Shown in pieces: positions 26,024-34,328 of a DNA stretch of 64,000 bases; the first letter of the stretch is position 1; every line of letters begins with the position of its first letter. The DNA lies in assembly GCF_000702625.1 (NCBI RefSeq), contig NZ_JNIS01000001.1, forward strand, positions 310,001 to 374,000, in the 5' to 3' direction. The position numbers and the translations under genes are program-made. Origin of the DNA: Exiguobacterium oxidotolerans JCM 12280 (lineage in GTDB: Bacteria; Bacillota; Bacilli; Exiguobacteriales; Exiguobacteriaceae). Under the pieces are notes generated by a model, which was not told the origin of the DNA, made no database searches, and saw nothing but the letters and a program-made list of their open reading frames with translations.

Positions 26024-27096
26024 TATTTATCGGCTCCTTTCACTTTTTTGCCTTCTGCTCTTTTAACCGTCAGCTTTTCGATGACGAGACGGATCGCGTA
26101 ACCGGAAGCGACGAAGATGATGATGAAGGCGATGATGATTTTAATCAGTTCTGGTGGAATCCCGATTTGTTGCATCGACAGTCCGCCAATATTGAGTCCG
26201 GCAAATAATAATGCGGCCAGAACGACTCCGATCGGGTTGTTCGCACCAAGTAAGGCGACGGCGATTCCGTCAAATCCAACACCTGTAAAGGATGCGTTTA
26301 GCGTCATGTTTTGGAATGTTCCTAACCCTTCCATCGCTCCAGCAAATCCAGCGAATACACCAGAGATGACGAATGAGAGAATGATGTTCTTGTTGACACC
26401 CATACCGGCATATTCTGCAGCACTTTTATTAAATCCAACTGCACGTAACTCATAACCGAGCGTCGTCTTCCAAAGAATGAACCAGAAGACGAGTGCGGCG
26501 ACGACAGCAATGAAAATCCCATTATGCAAACGTGAAAAATCCGTTAACTCTTGCAAGAATGGTGAAGCCAACGAAGCCGTTTCTTTGACTGAATCTGTCC
26601 GTTCGTTTTTGATTCCGATGACATGACGTAAAATATCATTCGTCACATACAACGCGATGTAGTTCATCATGATTGACGTGATAACTTCATGGACATGGAA
26701 ACGCGCTTTTAAAATACCTGGAACCGCAGCCCATAGTGCACCCGCTAAACCCGCTCCGATTAACGCGAGTGGCAAGTGGATTGCTGTCGGGAGATCGAAA
26801 GAAATCCCGATCCAGACCGCGACCATCCAACCGACTAAAACTTGACCTTCAACCCCGATGTTAAATAATCCCGTTCGAAAGGCAAAGGCGACGGCGAGAC
26901 CCGCAAAAATCAATGGTGCTGCGGCACGCAATGTTTCCCCGATACTATACGGTTCACCAAAGATTCCGTAAAACAGTTGATCAAATCCAGCGATTGGATC
27001 ATAACCACCAATCACCATGACGATGGCACCAACCACCATCCCGAGGATGATTGACAAGATTGGAATCAGAATTCCATAAAAACGTTCGAGTTTCAT
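26023..27096 (-). CDS. nupP: nucleoside ABC importer permease, first subunit
   Basis: A 357-residue permease of the same family as the next gene, with about ten helices. FRTGLFNIGVEGQVLVGW and RAVGFNKSAAEYAGMGVNKN are the typical signature stretches, and the C-terminus is short and basic. The start overlaps the ATPase stop by four bases and the end overlaps the next permease start, so three genes are coupled tightly. Confidence 0.87.
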   Translation of the reverse strand: MKLERFYGILIPILSIILGMVVGAIVMVIGGYDPIAGFDQLFYGIFGEPYSIGETLRAAAPLIFAGLAVAFAFRTGLFNIGVEGQVLVGWMVAVWIGISFDLPTAIHLPLALIGAGLAGALWAAVPGILKARFHVHEVITSIMMNYIALYVTNDILRHVIGIKNERTDSVKETASLASPFLQELTDFSRLHNGIFIAVVAALVFWFILWKTTLGYELRAVGFNKSAAEYAGMGVNKNIILSFVISGVFAGFAGAMEGLGTFQNMTLNASFTGVGFDGIAVALLGANNPIGVVLAALLFAGLNIGGLSMQQIGIPPELIKIIIAFIIIFVASGYAIRLVIEKLTVKRAEGKKVKGADK

Positions 27097-28622
27097 GAAC
27101 GACCTACCTCCTCTTTCTTACCGCCAGCCATCAGGAAGCCGAGTTCAATTTCATTCGTCTCCTTAGGATCGAGAAAGGCTACTGTCCGTCCTTCATACAG
27201 TACGGCAATGCGGTCTGAGACTTGTAAAATTTCTTCGAGTTCAAACGAAATCAAGAGGACAGCGCGTCCTTTTTCCCGTTCCAGTACTAGCTGCTCATGA
27301 ATGAATTCAATTGCACCTACATCGAGTCCACGTGTTGGTTGCGCAGCAATTAATAAGTCAGGTGAACGATCGACTTCACGCGCGATGATGGCTTTTTGCT
27401 GGTTCCCGCCCGATAAGGCGCGCGCAAATGTTTCAGGACTTGGAGTTCGGACGTCGAACTTCTCAATTAACGTTTGAGCTTTTTCCATGACCTGCTTATA
27501 GTTCATGATGCCTGCTTTTGAATACGGTTTTTGATAGTACGTTTGTAAGACCATGTTATGACCGATTGAATAATCAAGAACGAGTCCATGTTTATGACGG
27601 TCTTGAGGAATATGACCGATGCCCGCTTCCGTCACTTTCCGCGGCTTCAAGTTTTTGATCGATTTGTTGTTTAAGAATACTTCTCCGCTTTCGGCTCTTC
27701 TTAATCCTGTGATTGCTTCAATCAATTCAGTTTGACCATTCCCATCAATCCCTGCAATCCCGACGATTTCGCCAGCTCGAACATCTAAGTTCAGTCCGTC
27801 GACCGCTTTAATCCCACGACCGTCTTTAACGACGAGGTTTTTTATATCGAGAACGAGTTCTTGTGGATTTGCCTTGGAATACTCCGCATCAAAGTTTACT
27901 TCACGGCCAACCATCATTTCAGCGAGTCTCGACTGTGTCATCGTTTCATCGATATCAACCGTACCAATGTACTTACCACGACGTATCGTCGTACAGCGAT
28001 CTGCCACTTCCATGATTTCCTTCAATTTATGTGTGATCAAGATGATCGACTTACCTTCAGCAATCAACCGATTCATGATTTGAATCAATTCTTTGATTTC
28101 CTGAGGCGTCAATACAGCCGATGGTTCATCGAAGATGAGAATGTCAGCTCCACGATACAGCGTCTTTAGAATTTCGACACGTTGTTGCATCCCGACTGAA
28201 ATATCTTCAATTTTTGCATCTGGATCTACCGCAAGACCATACTGCTCCGAAATTTGGCGTACTTTCTCCCGGGCAGTTGCGCGGTCGATTTTGAGACCAG
28301 ATTTCGGTTCTGCACCTAAAATGATGTTTTCCGTGACGGTGAAATTTTGAACGAGCATGAAGTGTTGATGCACCATGCCGATTCCAAGATCATTCGCGAC
28401 GTTCGGACTCGTAATATTAACTTTTTCACCGCGTACACGAATTTCTCCAGCCTCAGGCTGATACAAACCAAATAAGACGTTCATCAGCGTCGATTTTCCG
28501 GCACCGTTTTCACCAAGTAAAGCGTGAATCTCACCTTTCCGAAGCTGGAGCGTGATATTATCATTTGCGACGAAACTGCCAAACTCTTTTCGTATGTTTA
28601 GCATCTCAATGACGTATTCCAA
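27093..28622 (-). CDS. nupO: nucleoside ABC importer, double ATP-binding subunit
   Basis: A 509-residue protein with two ABC domains. First: LLGENGAGKSTLMN (Walker A), ISVGMQQRVEILK (signature) and ILIFDEPSAVL (Walker B). Second: GIAGIDGNGQTELIEAI (degenerate Walker A), ALSGGNQQKAIIAREVDRSPDLLIAAQPTRGLDVGA. The altered second Walker A is normal for this family (as in RbsA-type and BMP-linked ATPases). Start is a TTG with GGGAGTGG upstream. A weak hairpin between this gene and the lipoprotein gene may reduce its expression relative to the lipoprotein. Confidence 0.92.
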   Translation of the reverse strand: MEYVIEMLNIRKEFGSFVANDNITLQLRKGEIHALLGENGAGKSTLMNVLFGLYQPEAGEIRVRGEKVNITSPNVANDLGIGMVHQHFMLVQNFTVTENIILGAEPKSGLKIDRATAREKVRQISEQYGLAVDPDAKIEDISVGMQQRVEILKTLYRGADILIFDEPSAVLTPQEIKELIQIMNRLIAEGKSIILITHKLKEIMEVADRCTTIRRGKYIGTVDIDETMTQSRLAEMMVGREVNFDAEYSKANPQELVLDIKNLVVKDGRGIKAVDGLNLDVRAGEIVGIAGIDGNGQTELIEAITGLRRAESGEVFLNNKSIKNLKPRKVTEAGIGHIPQDRHKHGLVLDYSIGHNMVLQTYYQKPYSKAGIMNYKQVMEKAQTLIEKFDVRTPSPETFARALSGGNQQKAIIAREVDRSPDLLIAAQPTRGLDVGAIEFIHEQLVLEREKGRAVLLISFELEEILQVSDRIAVLYEGRTVAFLDPKETNEIELGFLMAGGKKEEVGRS

Positions 28623-28650
28623 GAAAATCCACTCCCATGTTTAGTTTAAA

Positions 28651-28678
28651 AGGGGAGGCCGCAATGCTAGCGACCCCC
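28651..28678 (-). terminator. weak intercistronic hairpin between bmp lipoprotein and ATPase genes
   Basis: GGGG...CGC arms with a bulge and then TTTT on the - strand. It lies between a substrate-binding protein gene and its transporter genes, where partial terminators are often found. Confidence 0.4.
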
Positions 28679-28690
28679 GCTTCCATTTTA

Positions 28691-29758
28691 TTAAAGTGAT
28701 GCTTCGTACTCTTTATACTCATCGTCAGTTGCTGGAACTGTGATCTTTCCATCGATGATTTGTTTTTTGTAGTCTTCGACTTTCGTCAAGACGTCTTTTT
28801 CAATGTTGTCTTGTGAAGGTGCGATATCGACGCCGCCATCTTTAAGACCGAATTCTACGACTTTACCTGCTGGGAAGTTGCCATCTTTCGTATCTTTCGC
28901 AACTTGTTCAACTGCTGTATCAACACGCTTAACCATTGACGTCAATGTCACGTTTTCTGGCATACCTTCTTCGACTTGGTCACGGTCAACACCGATGACC
29001 CAAACATCTTCACCGTTTTTCTTACGGTTTTTCGCTTCTGTGAAGACACCTTGTCCTGTACCGCCAGCTGCGTGATAAATCACGTCAACTTTCTTGCCAT
29101 ACATCCCTGAAGCGATTGCTTGTCCTTTTTCAGCAGCATTGAAATCTTCTGCATATTGAACTTCAACTTTTGCATCTGGGTTGACAGCCATGACGCCTGC
29201 TTTAAATCCACTTTCAAACTTTTTGATTAAGTCTGAGTTTACGCCACCGACGAATCCGACTTTATCTGTTTTCGTAGTAAGACCCGCGACGACACCAACG
29301 AGGAACGAACCTTCGTTTTCCTTGAAGACGATTGACGCGACGTTCGGCTTATCAACGACCATATCGACGAGTGCAAAGTTCTTGTCGTCAAACTGATCCG
29401 CTACTTTACCGATATCTTCTGCCATCAAGAACCCGATTCCGAGAATCAAGTCGTAGTTCGCACGTGCTAATTGTTGTAAGTTCGGTTGATAATCCGATTG
29501 TTTTGCTGATTGAAGGTACTTGTAACCAGTTCCTTCTTCCAAATCGTTATCTTTACCGAACTTCTGAATGCCTTCCCACGCAGATTGGTTGAATGATTTA
29601 TCATCAACACCGCCTGTATCTGTGACCATACCTACTTTGAAGCCGTCTTTTTCGCCGCTTCCTGAATCTTTAGAATCATCGTTGCTACCACATGCTGCGA
29701 GTACCGAACTCATTGCTAAACCTGTTGCTGCTAATGCGAGAAGTGACTTCTTTTTCAT
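28691..29758 (-). CDS. nupN: BMP-family nucleoside-binding lipoprotein
   Basis: Substrate-binding lipoprotein of the importer encoded just after it. The 355-residue protein starts [25 protein letters not shown], with a lipobox LAAC. The mature protein has the BMP/PnrA patterns [58 protein letters not shown] and [15 protein letters not shown]; the Asp and Phe near the start bind the nucleoside in TmpC/PnrA. ATG at 29758 has AAAGGGG upstream. A near-consensus cre lies ~95 bases upstream. A paralogue is encoded on the other side of the gntR-type gene. Confidence 0.88.
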   Translation of the reverse strand: MKKKSLLALAATGLAMSSVLAACGSNDDSKDSGSGEKDGFKVGMVTDTGGVDDKSFNQSAWEGIQKFGKDNDLEEGTGYKYLQSAKQSDYQPNLQQLARANYDLILGIGFLMAEDIGKVADQFDDKNFALVDMVVDKPNVASIVFKENEGSFLVGVVAGLTTKTDKVGFVGGVNSDLIKKFESGFKAGVMAVNPDAKVEVQYAEDFNAAEKGQAIASGMYGKKVDVIYHAAGGTGQGVFTEAKNRKKNGEDVWVIGVDRDQVEEGMPENVTLTSMVKRVDTAVEQVAKDTKDGNFPAGKVVEFGLKDGGVDIAPSQDNIEKDVLTKVEDYKKQIIDGKITVPATDDEYKEYEASL

Positions 29759-29849
29759 CTGAAATAATCCCCTTTCGAATATGGTCATACAAAGTTCCTG
29801 ACTACGTCAAGCACCTGAGGCTGGTGATGAGGAGCGTTACGTAGGTTGG

Positions 29850-29863
29850 CGGAAGCGCTTTCA
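29850..29863. promoter_or_regulatory. candidate cre box before nupN
   Basis: On the - strand TGAAAGCGCTTCCG, matching cre except for the last base. It lies in the 127-base gap between the gntR-type gene and nupN. Confidence 0.5.
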
Positions 29864-29885
29864 GTAAAACTCCTAGAACAATCGA

Positions 29886-30605
29886 TTATACACGTTTACG
29901 GATGACATGGAAATCAAACTTATCCGCACGGAAATAGTTCGCTGAATAAAGAACGGATCGGTCGAGCTCATCATAATGCGTTTGTCGCAACGCGAGCAAG
30001 GGTTGGTCCGTATGTAATTGTTCAGCGATTTTCGGATCGATTCGAGGTTCGATATGCGTCACCGCATGTGTGACCCGACGACCTAGTTCTTTTTCTAGTG
30101 CGTCGAACAGTGAAGTCGAAGACGTAAACTGTTCTTCATTTTTAATATAATGGCTTGGAATCTTATCGACGCAATAGACAACAGGAACATCTCCTGCAAG
30201 TCGGATTCGTTCGATTCGATAAACCAGTTCATCCGGACCAAGTTGGAAACGTTCTCGGTCACGTTCTGTCGGTTGGACCATTTCTGAAGATAAGACTTCA
30301 GACGTTGGAATCATCCCAGCGCGCGCAATCATCTCCGTCACACTGTACAATTCTTCGATCCCCGACGTGAATGGTGGTCTTGCATTGATAAACGTACCGA
30401 CACCGTGTTTACGGATGACGATGTTCTCATCTTCAAGAATTCGTAAAGCCTCCCGAAGAGTCGCTCGACTAACGCCAAGTTGCTTTGAAAGTTCAAACTC
30501 TGAAGGTAGTTTCTCGCCTTCCTTGTAAACGCCGTCATCGATGTCAGACTTAATCTTTTCAATCACTCGTAAGTAAAGCAAACGATGATCTAATTTAATC
30601 GACAT
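29886..30605 (-). CDS. GntR-family regulator, UTRA/HutC type
   Basis: The 239-residue protein has an N-terminal winged helix (LPSEFELSKQLGVSRATLREALRILEDENIVIRKHGVGTF) and a C-terminal UTRA ligand domain (RFQLGPDELVYRIERIRLAGDVPVVYCVDKIP, HTDQPLLALRQTHYDE). Similar genes lie next to ftsK/spoIIIE in Bacillus, where the product is tied to nucleoside uptake; here it lies directly among the importer genes, so it very likely controls them. ATG at 30605 has GGAG upstream. Its promoter is flanked by two inverted repeats, suggesting self-control. The ligand is unknown. Confidence 0.87.
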   Translation of the reverse strand: MSIKLDHRLLYLRVIEKIKSDIDDGVYKEGEKLPSEFELSKQLGVSRATLREALRILEDENIVIRKHGVGTFINARPPFTSGIEELYSVTEMIARAGMIPTSEVLSSEMVQPTERDRERFQLGPDELVYRIERIRLAGDVPVVYCVDKIPSHYIKNEEQFTSSTSLFDALEKELGRRVTHAVTHIEPRIDPKIAEQLHTDQPLLALRQTHYDELDRSVLYSANYFRADKFDFHVIRKRV

Positions 30606-30642
30606 GACGCATCTCCATCCTCTATCTAGTTGTAACCAGTGC

Positions 30643-30655
30643 TCAGACTTCTGAC
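30643..30655. promoter_or_regulatory. operator-like repeat A, in gntR leader
   Basis: TCAGACTTCTGAC; TCAGA and TCTGA are inverted about two central bases. It lies 24-36 bases downstream of the predicted -10. Related to repeats at 30725 and 31976. Confidence 0.55.
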
Positions 30656-30678
30656 GTATGAGAACTCCAGCCAAGATA

Positions 30679-30707
30679 AGTATATGACGTCGAACACAAT
30701 CCTGCAA
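30679..30707 (-). promoter_or_regulatory. predicted promoter of the gntR-type gene
   Basis: TTGCAG (30702-30707), 17-base spacer, TATACT (30679-30684) on the - strand. Confidence 0.6.
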
Positions 30708-30724
30708 TCATTTTGTAACAGGTT

Positions 30725-30739
30725 AGAAGTCTGACTTCT
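30725..30739. promoter_or_regulatory. operator-like repeat B, upstream of the gntR promoter
   Basis: Perfect 7-bp inverted repeat AGAAGTC-T-GACTTCT, 18 bases upstream of the predicted -35. With repeat A it brackets the promoter. Confidence 0.6.
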
Positions 30740-30788
30740 GGCGCTTTTGTAACCCTTTTCATAACGTATCTATTGCTGGAAGAAAATA

Positions 30789-30811
30789 GGGCGTTCTACC
30801 TAAGAATGCCC
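30789..30811 (-). terminator. weak terminator after second BMP gene
   Basis: GGGCGTTC/GAATGCCC stem with one mismatch, then TATTTTC on the - strand. Confidence 0.5.
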
Positions 30812-30827
30812 GCTCTTCCTTTGACGC

Positions 30828-31850
30828 TTATTGTTCAGGTACTTCTGTTTTACCTGAAATGACTTCTTCTTTCGCTTGTTCGAGCATGTCGAGTGTCTTT
30901 TTCGAGATTTTTTCTGACTCGATGATGTCAACGCCTTGCTCTTTCAAACCGTAACGAATCGTCTCTCCACCTGTGAGTTTTCCAGCTTTCGCTTCATTCG
31001 CTGTATCTTTGACAGCTAAGTCAACTCGCTTGATAACAGATGTCAACGTGACATCTTCTGGCATGCCTTCTTCTTGTTGGTCACGATCGACACCGATGAC
31101 AGCAACTTCTTCTCCATTTTTCTTCCGATTTTTCGCTTCTGTGAAGACGCCGTTTCCTGTTCCACCGGCTGCCGGGAAAATAATATCTGCCCCTTTACCA
31201 TACATGCCTGCTGCGATTGCTTGTCCTTTTTCAGGTGCAGCGAAATCTTCTGCGTACTGTACGTCGACTTTGATGTTCGGATTAACGGATTTTGCACCCG
31301 CTTCAAAGCCTGCCCGGAAGCGTTCGATTACATCCATCTTCATTCCACCGACAAACCCGATGTGATCTGTTTTCGTTTCCATCGCGGCAACGATTCCCGC
31401 AAGATAGGCACCTTCGTTTTCTTTAAACGTAATCGATGTCACGTTGTCTCCTTCAACGACGTTATCGATGATTGTAAACTGTGTGTCTTTAAACTGATCG
31501 GCAACTGTTTTGATATCTTCATTAAAGGTATTCCCAATCCCAAAAATCAAATCTTCCCCCGCTCGTGCAAGACGCGATAAGTTCGGTTGGTAATCTTGTT
31601 GCGATTTTGATTGAAGGTACGAGTAACCCTCGTTTTTCTGAAGGTCGTTTTCTTTTCCATACGCTTGCAGACCTTCCCACGCCGACTGGTTAAACGATTT
31701 ATCATCGATTCCGCCTTTATCGGCAACCATTGCGACAGAAAACTCGTCCTTGTTTCCCTTTGCACTGTCGTCTGAACCTCCACATGCTGCGAGCCCTACT
31801 GTTGCTACCGTCATTGCTGACACAAGTACTTGTTTTTTCTTCATTGTCAT
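30828..31850 (-). CDS. second BMP-family nucleoside-binding lipoprotein
   Basis: A 340-residue paralogue of the lipoprotein at 28691-29758: MTMKKKQVLVSAMTVATVGLAACGG with lipobox LAAC, then [30 protein letters not shown]-like DLIFGIGNTFNEDIKTVADQF and IIFPAAGGTGNGVF. Similar throughout, but clearly diverged, so not a recent duplication. Two ATGs are possible (31850 and 31844); GAGGAG fits either. It has its own promoter with an operator-like repeat at the -35, a 5' stem-loop and a cre box. Probably a second binding protein for the same permease with another nucleoside preference. Confidence 0.86.
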   Translation of the reverse strand: MTMKKKQVLVSAMTVATVGLAACGGSDDSAKGNKDEFSVAMVADKGGIDDKSFNQSAWEGLQAYGKENDLQKNEGYSYLQSKSQQDYQPNLSRLARAGEDLIFGIGNTFNEDIKTVADQFKDTQFTIIDNVVEGDNVTSITFKENEGAYLAGIVAAMETKTDHIGFVGGMKMDVIERFRAGFEAGAKSVNPNIKVDVQYAEDFAAPEKGQAIAAGMYGKGADIIFPAAGGTGNGVFTEAKNRKKNGEEVAVIGVDRDQQEEGMPEDVTLTSVIKRVDLAVKDTANEAKAGKLTGGETIRYGLKEQGVDIIESEKISKKTLDMLEQAKEEVISGKTEVPEQ

Positions 31851-31869
31851 TCATCTCCTCTTCCATTTA

Positions 31870-31883
31870 TGTGAGCGCTTTCA
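31870..31883. promoter_or_regulatory. candidate cre box before second BMP gene
   Basis: TGTGAGCGCTTTCA, one mismatch from cre, between the predicted promoter and the gene. Confidence 0.5.
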
Positions 31884-31911
31884 TTATCTATTTGTGTAAA
31901 AGTCGCTCACT

Positions 31912-31928
31912 TACCTCTGTGAGAGGTA
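31912..31928 (-). repeat. stem-loop in leader of second BMP gene
   Basis: Perfect TACCTCT/AGAGGTA inverted repeat with a 3-base loop, in the transcript leader. No T-run, so not a terminator. Could be an operator or RNA stabiliser. Confidence 0.4.
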
Positions 31929-31946
31929 GGCCAACTCATATGACTG

Positions 31947-31987
31947 AGTATGACAAAACATACGTATAAAATCAACAGACGTCTGAC
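31947..31987 (-). promoter_or_regulatory. promoter and operator-like repeat C of second BMP gene
   Basis: TTGATT (31970-31975), 17-base spacer and CATACT (31947-31952) on the - strand. The perfect palindrome CAGACGTCTG (31976-31985, extended CAGACGTCTGAC) directly abuts the -35 and shares the CAGAC-N-TCTGAC core of the repeats around the gntR promoter. Confidence 0.6.
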
Positions 31988-32049
31988 AACTATTTTTCTG
32001 AAATCGTTCTCATTTAGACTTTTTTTAATATTTTCTTACACGTAAAGAA

Positions 32050-32078
32050 AACCAACGCTCACTATGTGAACGCTGGTT
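32050..32078 (-). terminator. terminator after ftsK
   Basis: AACCAACGCTCAC/GTGAACGCTGGTT hairpin with two mismatches, 12 bases after the ftsK stop, then TTTCTTT on the - strand. Confidence 0.7.
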
Positions 32079-32090
32079 CTCTATTATTAC

Positions 32091-34259
32091 TTAACGTCCG
32101 ATGACGCGGCGTGGTTTCGATCCTTCTGACGGACCGACGAGGCCATTCTCTTCTAATGCATCGATCAGTCGTGCAGCGCGATTATAACCAATCCGATACT
32201 TCCGCTGTATCATTGACGTCGAGGCTGTATCTTGCGTCAAGATGAACTGAACAACCTCGTCATATAACGGATCGTCGACGTCAGATTCACCCTCAGGAAC
32301 ATCTTTTGGAATCATCGCTTCCACGTACTGTGCTTTTTGTTGACTGATGACGTGGTTGACGACCTTTTCAACCTCTTCGTCCGATAAGAACGCCCCTTGG
32401 ACACGAACGGGTTTATTCATCCCATTTCCAAGGAGTAGCATGTCCCCTCGTCCGAGTAGCTTATCTGCCCCGCTCGTATCGAGGATGGTGCGAGAATCCG
32501 TTCCACTCGATACGCTGAAAGCAATCCGGGACGGTATGTTCGCTTTGATGACACCCGTGATGATATCGACACTCGGCCGTTGTGTCGCAATCACCATATG
32601 AATTCCTGCCGCTCGTGCCATCTGAGCAAGACGCATGATGGCATCTTCGACTTCGTTTGAAGCGACCATCATCAAATCTGCTAACTCATCGACAATGACG
32701 ACGATGTAAGGTAGGCGTTGATGGACTTTCTCTTCCGCATTCATCTTATCAATCAATGCATTGTAGCCTTCGATGTTGCGGGCGCCGTTCTGACTGAAGA
32801 TTTCATACCGCCGTTCCATCTCTGAAACGACTTGTTTTAAGGCTTGCGCCGCTTTTTTCGGGTCGGTGACGACGGGTGCGAGAAGATGCGGAATGCCATT
32901 GTAGACATTCAACTCAACCATTTTCGGATCGATCATCATCAAGCGGACTTCATCCGGCCGTGCCCGCATCAATATCGAGACGATCATCCCATTGATACAG
33001 ACTGACTTTCCGGATCCCGTCGATCCTGCGACTAACACGTGTGGCATTTTGTTTAACTTCGCCGTCACGGTCTCTCCCGAGATACTCCGTCCAAGGGCGA
33101 CAAGTAATCGATCTGGATCGGCTTGAACGCTTTCTGCTCCGAGGACTTCCCGAAGTGAGACCATCGCCACTTCACGATTCGGCACCTCGATCCCGACCGC
33201 TGCCTTTCCCGGAATCGGTGCTTCGATTCGAATGTCCTTCGCAGCGAGCGCGAGCGCCAGGTCATCTGCGAGTCCCGTGATCCGACTGAGCTTAATCCCT
33301 TGATGCGGTTCAATTTCATACTTCGTGACACTTGGACCTAAATGAATTTTTAAGACCTTTGCCCCAATCCCAAACGACTTTAAGGTCGCAATCAATTTCG
33401 TTGCATTGTCCTTGAGACGTTTGTTCTCTCCTGATAAATCTTTTGATGTCGGCTCCATCAATAATTCAAGAGAAGGCAATTGATATCCATCCGGTGTTTC
33501 AGTCATCGTCAACGGACCTTGTAGTTCAGTCGCCTGCGGTTCGACATGGTCCGCGAACCCGATGATTGGGACGTCTTGAATACTCTCTACTGCATCTTCT
33601 GGTTCGTTTTCCGGAAGTGACGGCACAGTAGTCTCCTGTTTAGCCGTTGCTGGTTTTGCTTGCCGTTCGAGTGGTTTACGTTCTTTTAGTTTTTTAGCCT
33701 CTTTGACCGGACGCTCCTTGCGTTCAGGTAAAGACCGCTCACGATTTCGAAACGCTTCCACCCGCTCGAGCATTCCATGCGCCAGTTCACTGAAGAATAA
33801 CGGATGAAGCAGGTGCACACTTGTGCCAATTAAAAACAACCCAATCAAGAAGGCACCAAAACTCGAAATGTAATAGGCCGATCCTTGATAGAGCCAAGCA
33901 TTCAATGTCCCCCTCGGCTCTCCTAATATTAAATCAATCCAAATTAAAAGACCGGCTGCGAGCAAACTGATTGCCCATTTTTTTTGTCGCTCGAGTTGCG
34001 AGAGGAACAAGAGGAGCACACTCCCTGACAAGCCATAAAGCAACGATCCGAATTGACCGACCGTATCAAAAGCGAACTCGGCGAGCTTCTCACCGACTCG
34101 TCCAAATTCTCCTAATGCAAGAAGATAGGCTAGTAATAACAAAACAGCGAAGACACCTACATATGTACGATATTGAATCGGAGGACGTTGTTTTTTAGCC
34201 GGCGGTCGTTTCCGTGCCGTCGTTTGTTTGCGAACAGGCTTCTTTTTTGTCGTCGCCAT
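32091..34259 (-). CDS. ftsK: DNA translocase FtsK/SpoIIIE
   Basis: Septal DNA pump that clears chromosomes at division. The 722-residue protein has a basic start, four membrane helices in the first ~170 residues, a charged linker (~170-270), then the RecA-like motor with [17 protein letters not shown] (Walker A), [18 protein letters not shown] and [12 protein letters not shown] (Walker B), and a C-terminal gamma domain ([34 protein letters not shown]) that reads KOPS-like sequences. Position next to RNase J and the GntR-type gene equals Bacillus spoIIIE, but with no sporulation genes nearby it probably serves vegetative division. Confidence 0.95.
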   Translation of the reverse strand: MATTKKKPVRKQTTARKRPPAKKQRPPIQYRTYVGVFAVLLLLAYLLALGEFGRVGEKLAEFAFDTVGQFGSLLYGLSGSVLLLFLSQLERQKKWAISLLAAGLLIWIDLILGEPRGTLNAWLYQGSAYYISSFGAFLIGLFLIGTSVHLLHPLFFSELAHGMLERVEAFRNRERSLPERKERPVKEAKKLKERKPLERQAKPATAKQETTVPSLPENEPEDAVESIQDVPIIGFADHVEPQATELQGPLTMTETPDGYQLPSLELLMEPTSKDLSGENKRLKDNATKLIATLKSFGIGAKVLKIHLGPSVTKYEIEPHQGIKLSRITGLADDLALALAAKDIRIEAPIPGKAAVGIEVPNREVAMVSLREVLGAESVQADPDRLLVALGRSISGETVTAKLNKMPHVLVAGSTGSGKSVCINGMIVSILMRARPDEVRLMMIDPKMVELNVYNGIPHLLAPVVTDPKKAAQALKQVVSEMERRYEIFSQNGARNIEGYNALIDKMNAEEKVHQRLPYIVVIVDELADLMMVASNEVEDAIMRLAQMARAAGIHMVIATQRPSVDIITGVIKANIPSRIAFSVSSGTDSRTILDTSGADKLLGRGDMLLLGNGMNKPVRVQGAFLSDEEVEKVVNHVISQQKAQYVEAMIPKDVPEGESDVDDPLYDEVVQFILTQDTASTSMIQRKYRIGYNRAARLIDALEENGLVGPSEGSKPRRVIGR

Positions 34260-34283
34260 CTATACTACCTCCTGATAAAAAAA

Positions 34284-34319
34284 CGACTCAGCTGACCAGG
34301 AATTGGTCGATCTGAGTCG
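34284..34319 (-). terminator. terminator after RNase J gene
   Basis: CGACTCA...TGAGTCG arms with inner GACCA/TGGTC pairing; seven T on the - strand. It sits between the RNase J gene and ftsK. Confidence 0.88.
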
Positions 34320-34328
34320 CTCTTCTTG

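Noticed and set aside
27093-28622. ATPase gene as an accidental fusion or tandem duplication
   Set aside because: Two ABC domains in one chain with a degenerate second Walker A is the normal layout for this importer family.
29759-30642. purine riboswitch before the nucleoside importer
   Set aside because: No paired-loop purine aptamer pattern was seen in the gaps; the signals present are protein-operator-like and cre-like.
31074-31580. 168-codon + strand frame opposite the second BMP gene
   Set aside because: Low-complexity Phe/Cys/Asp antisense translation without start signals.
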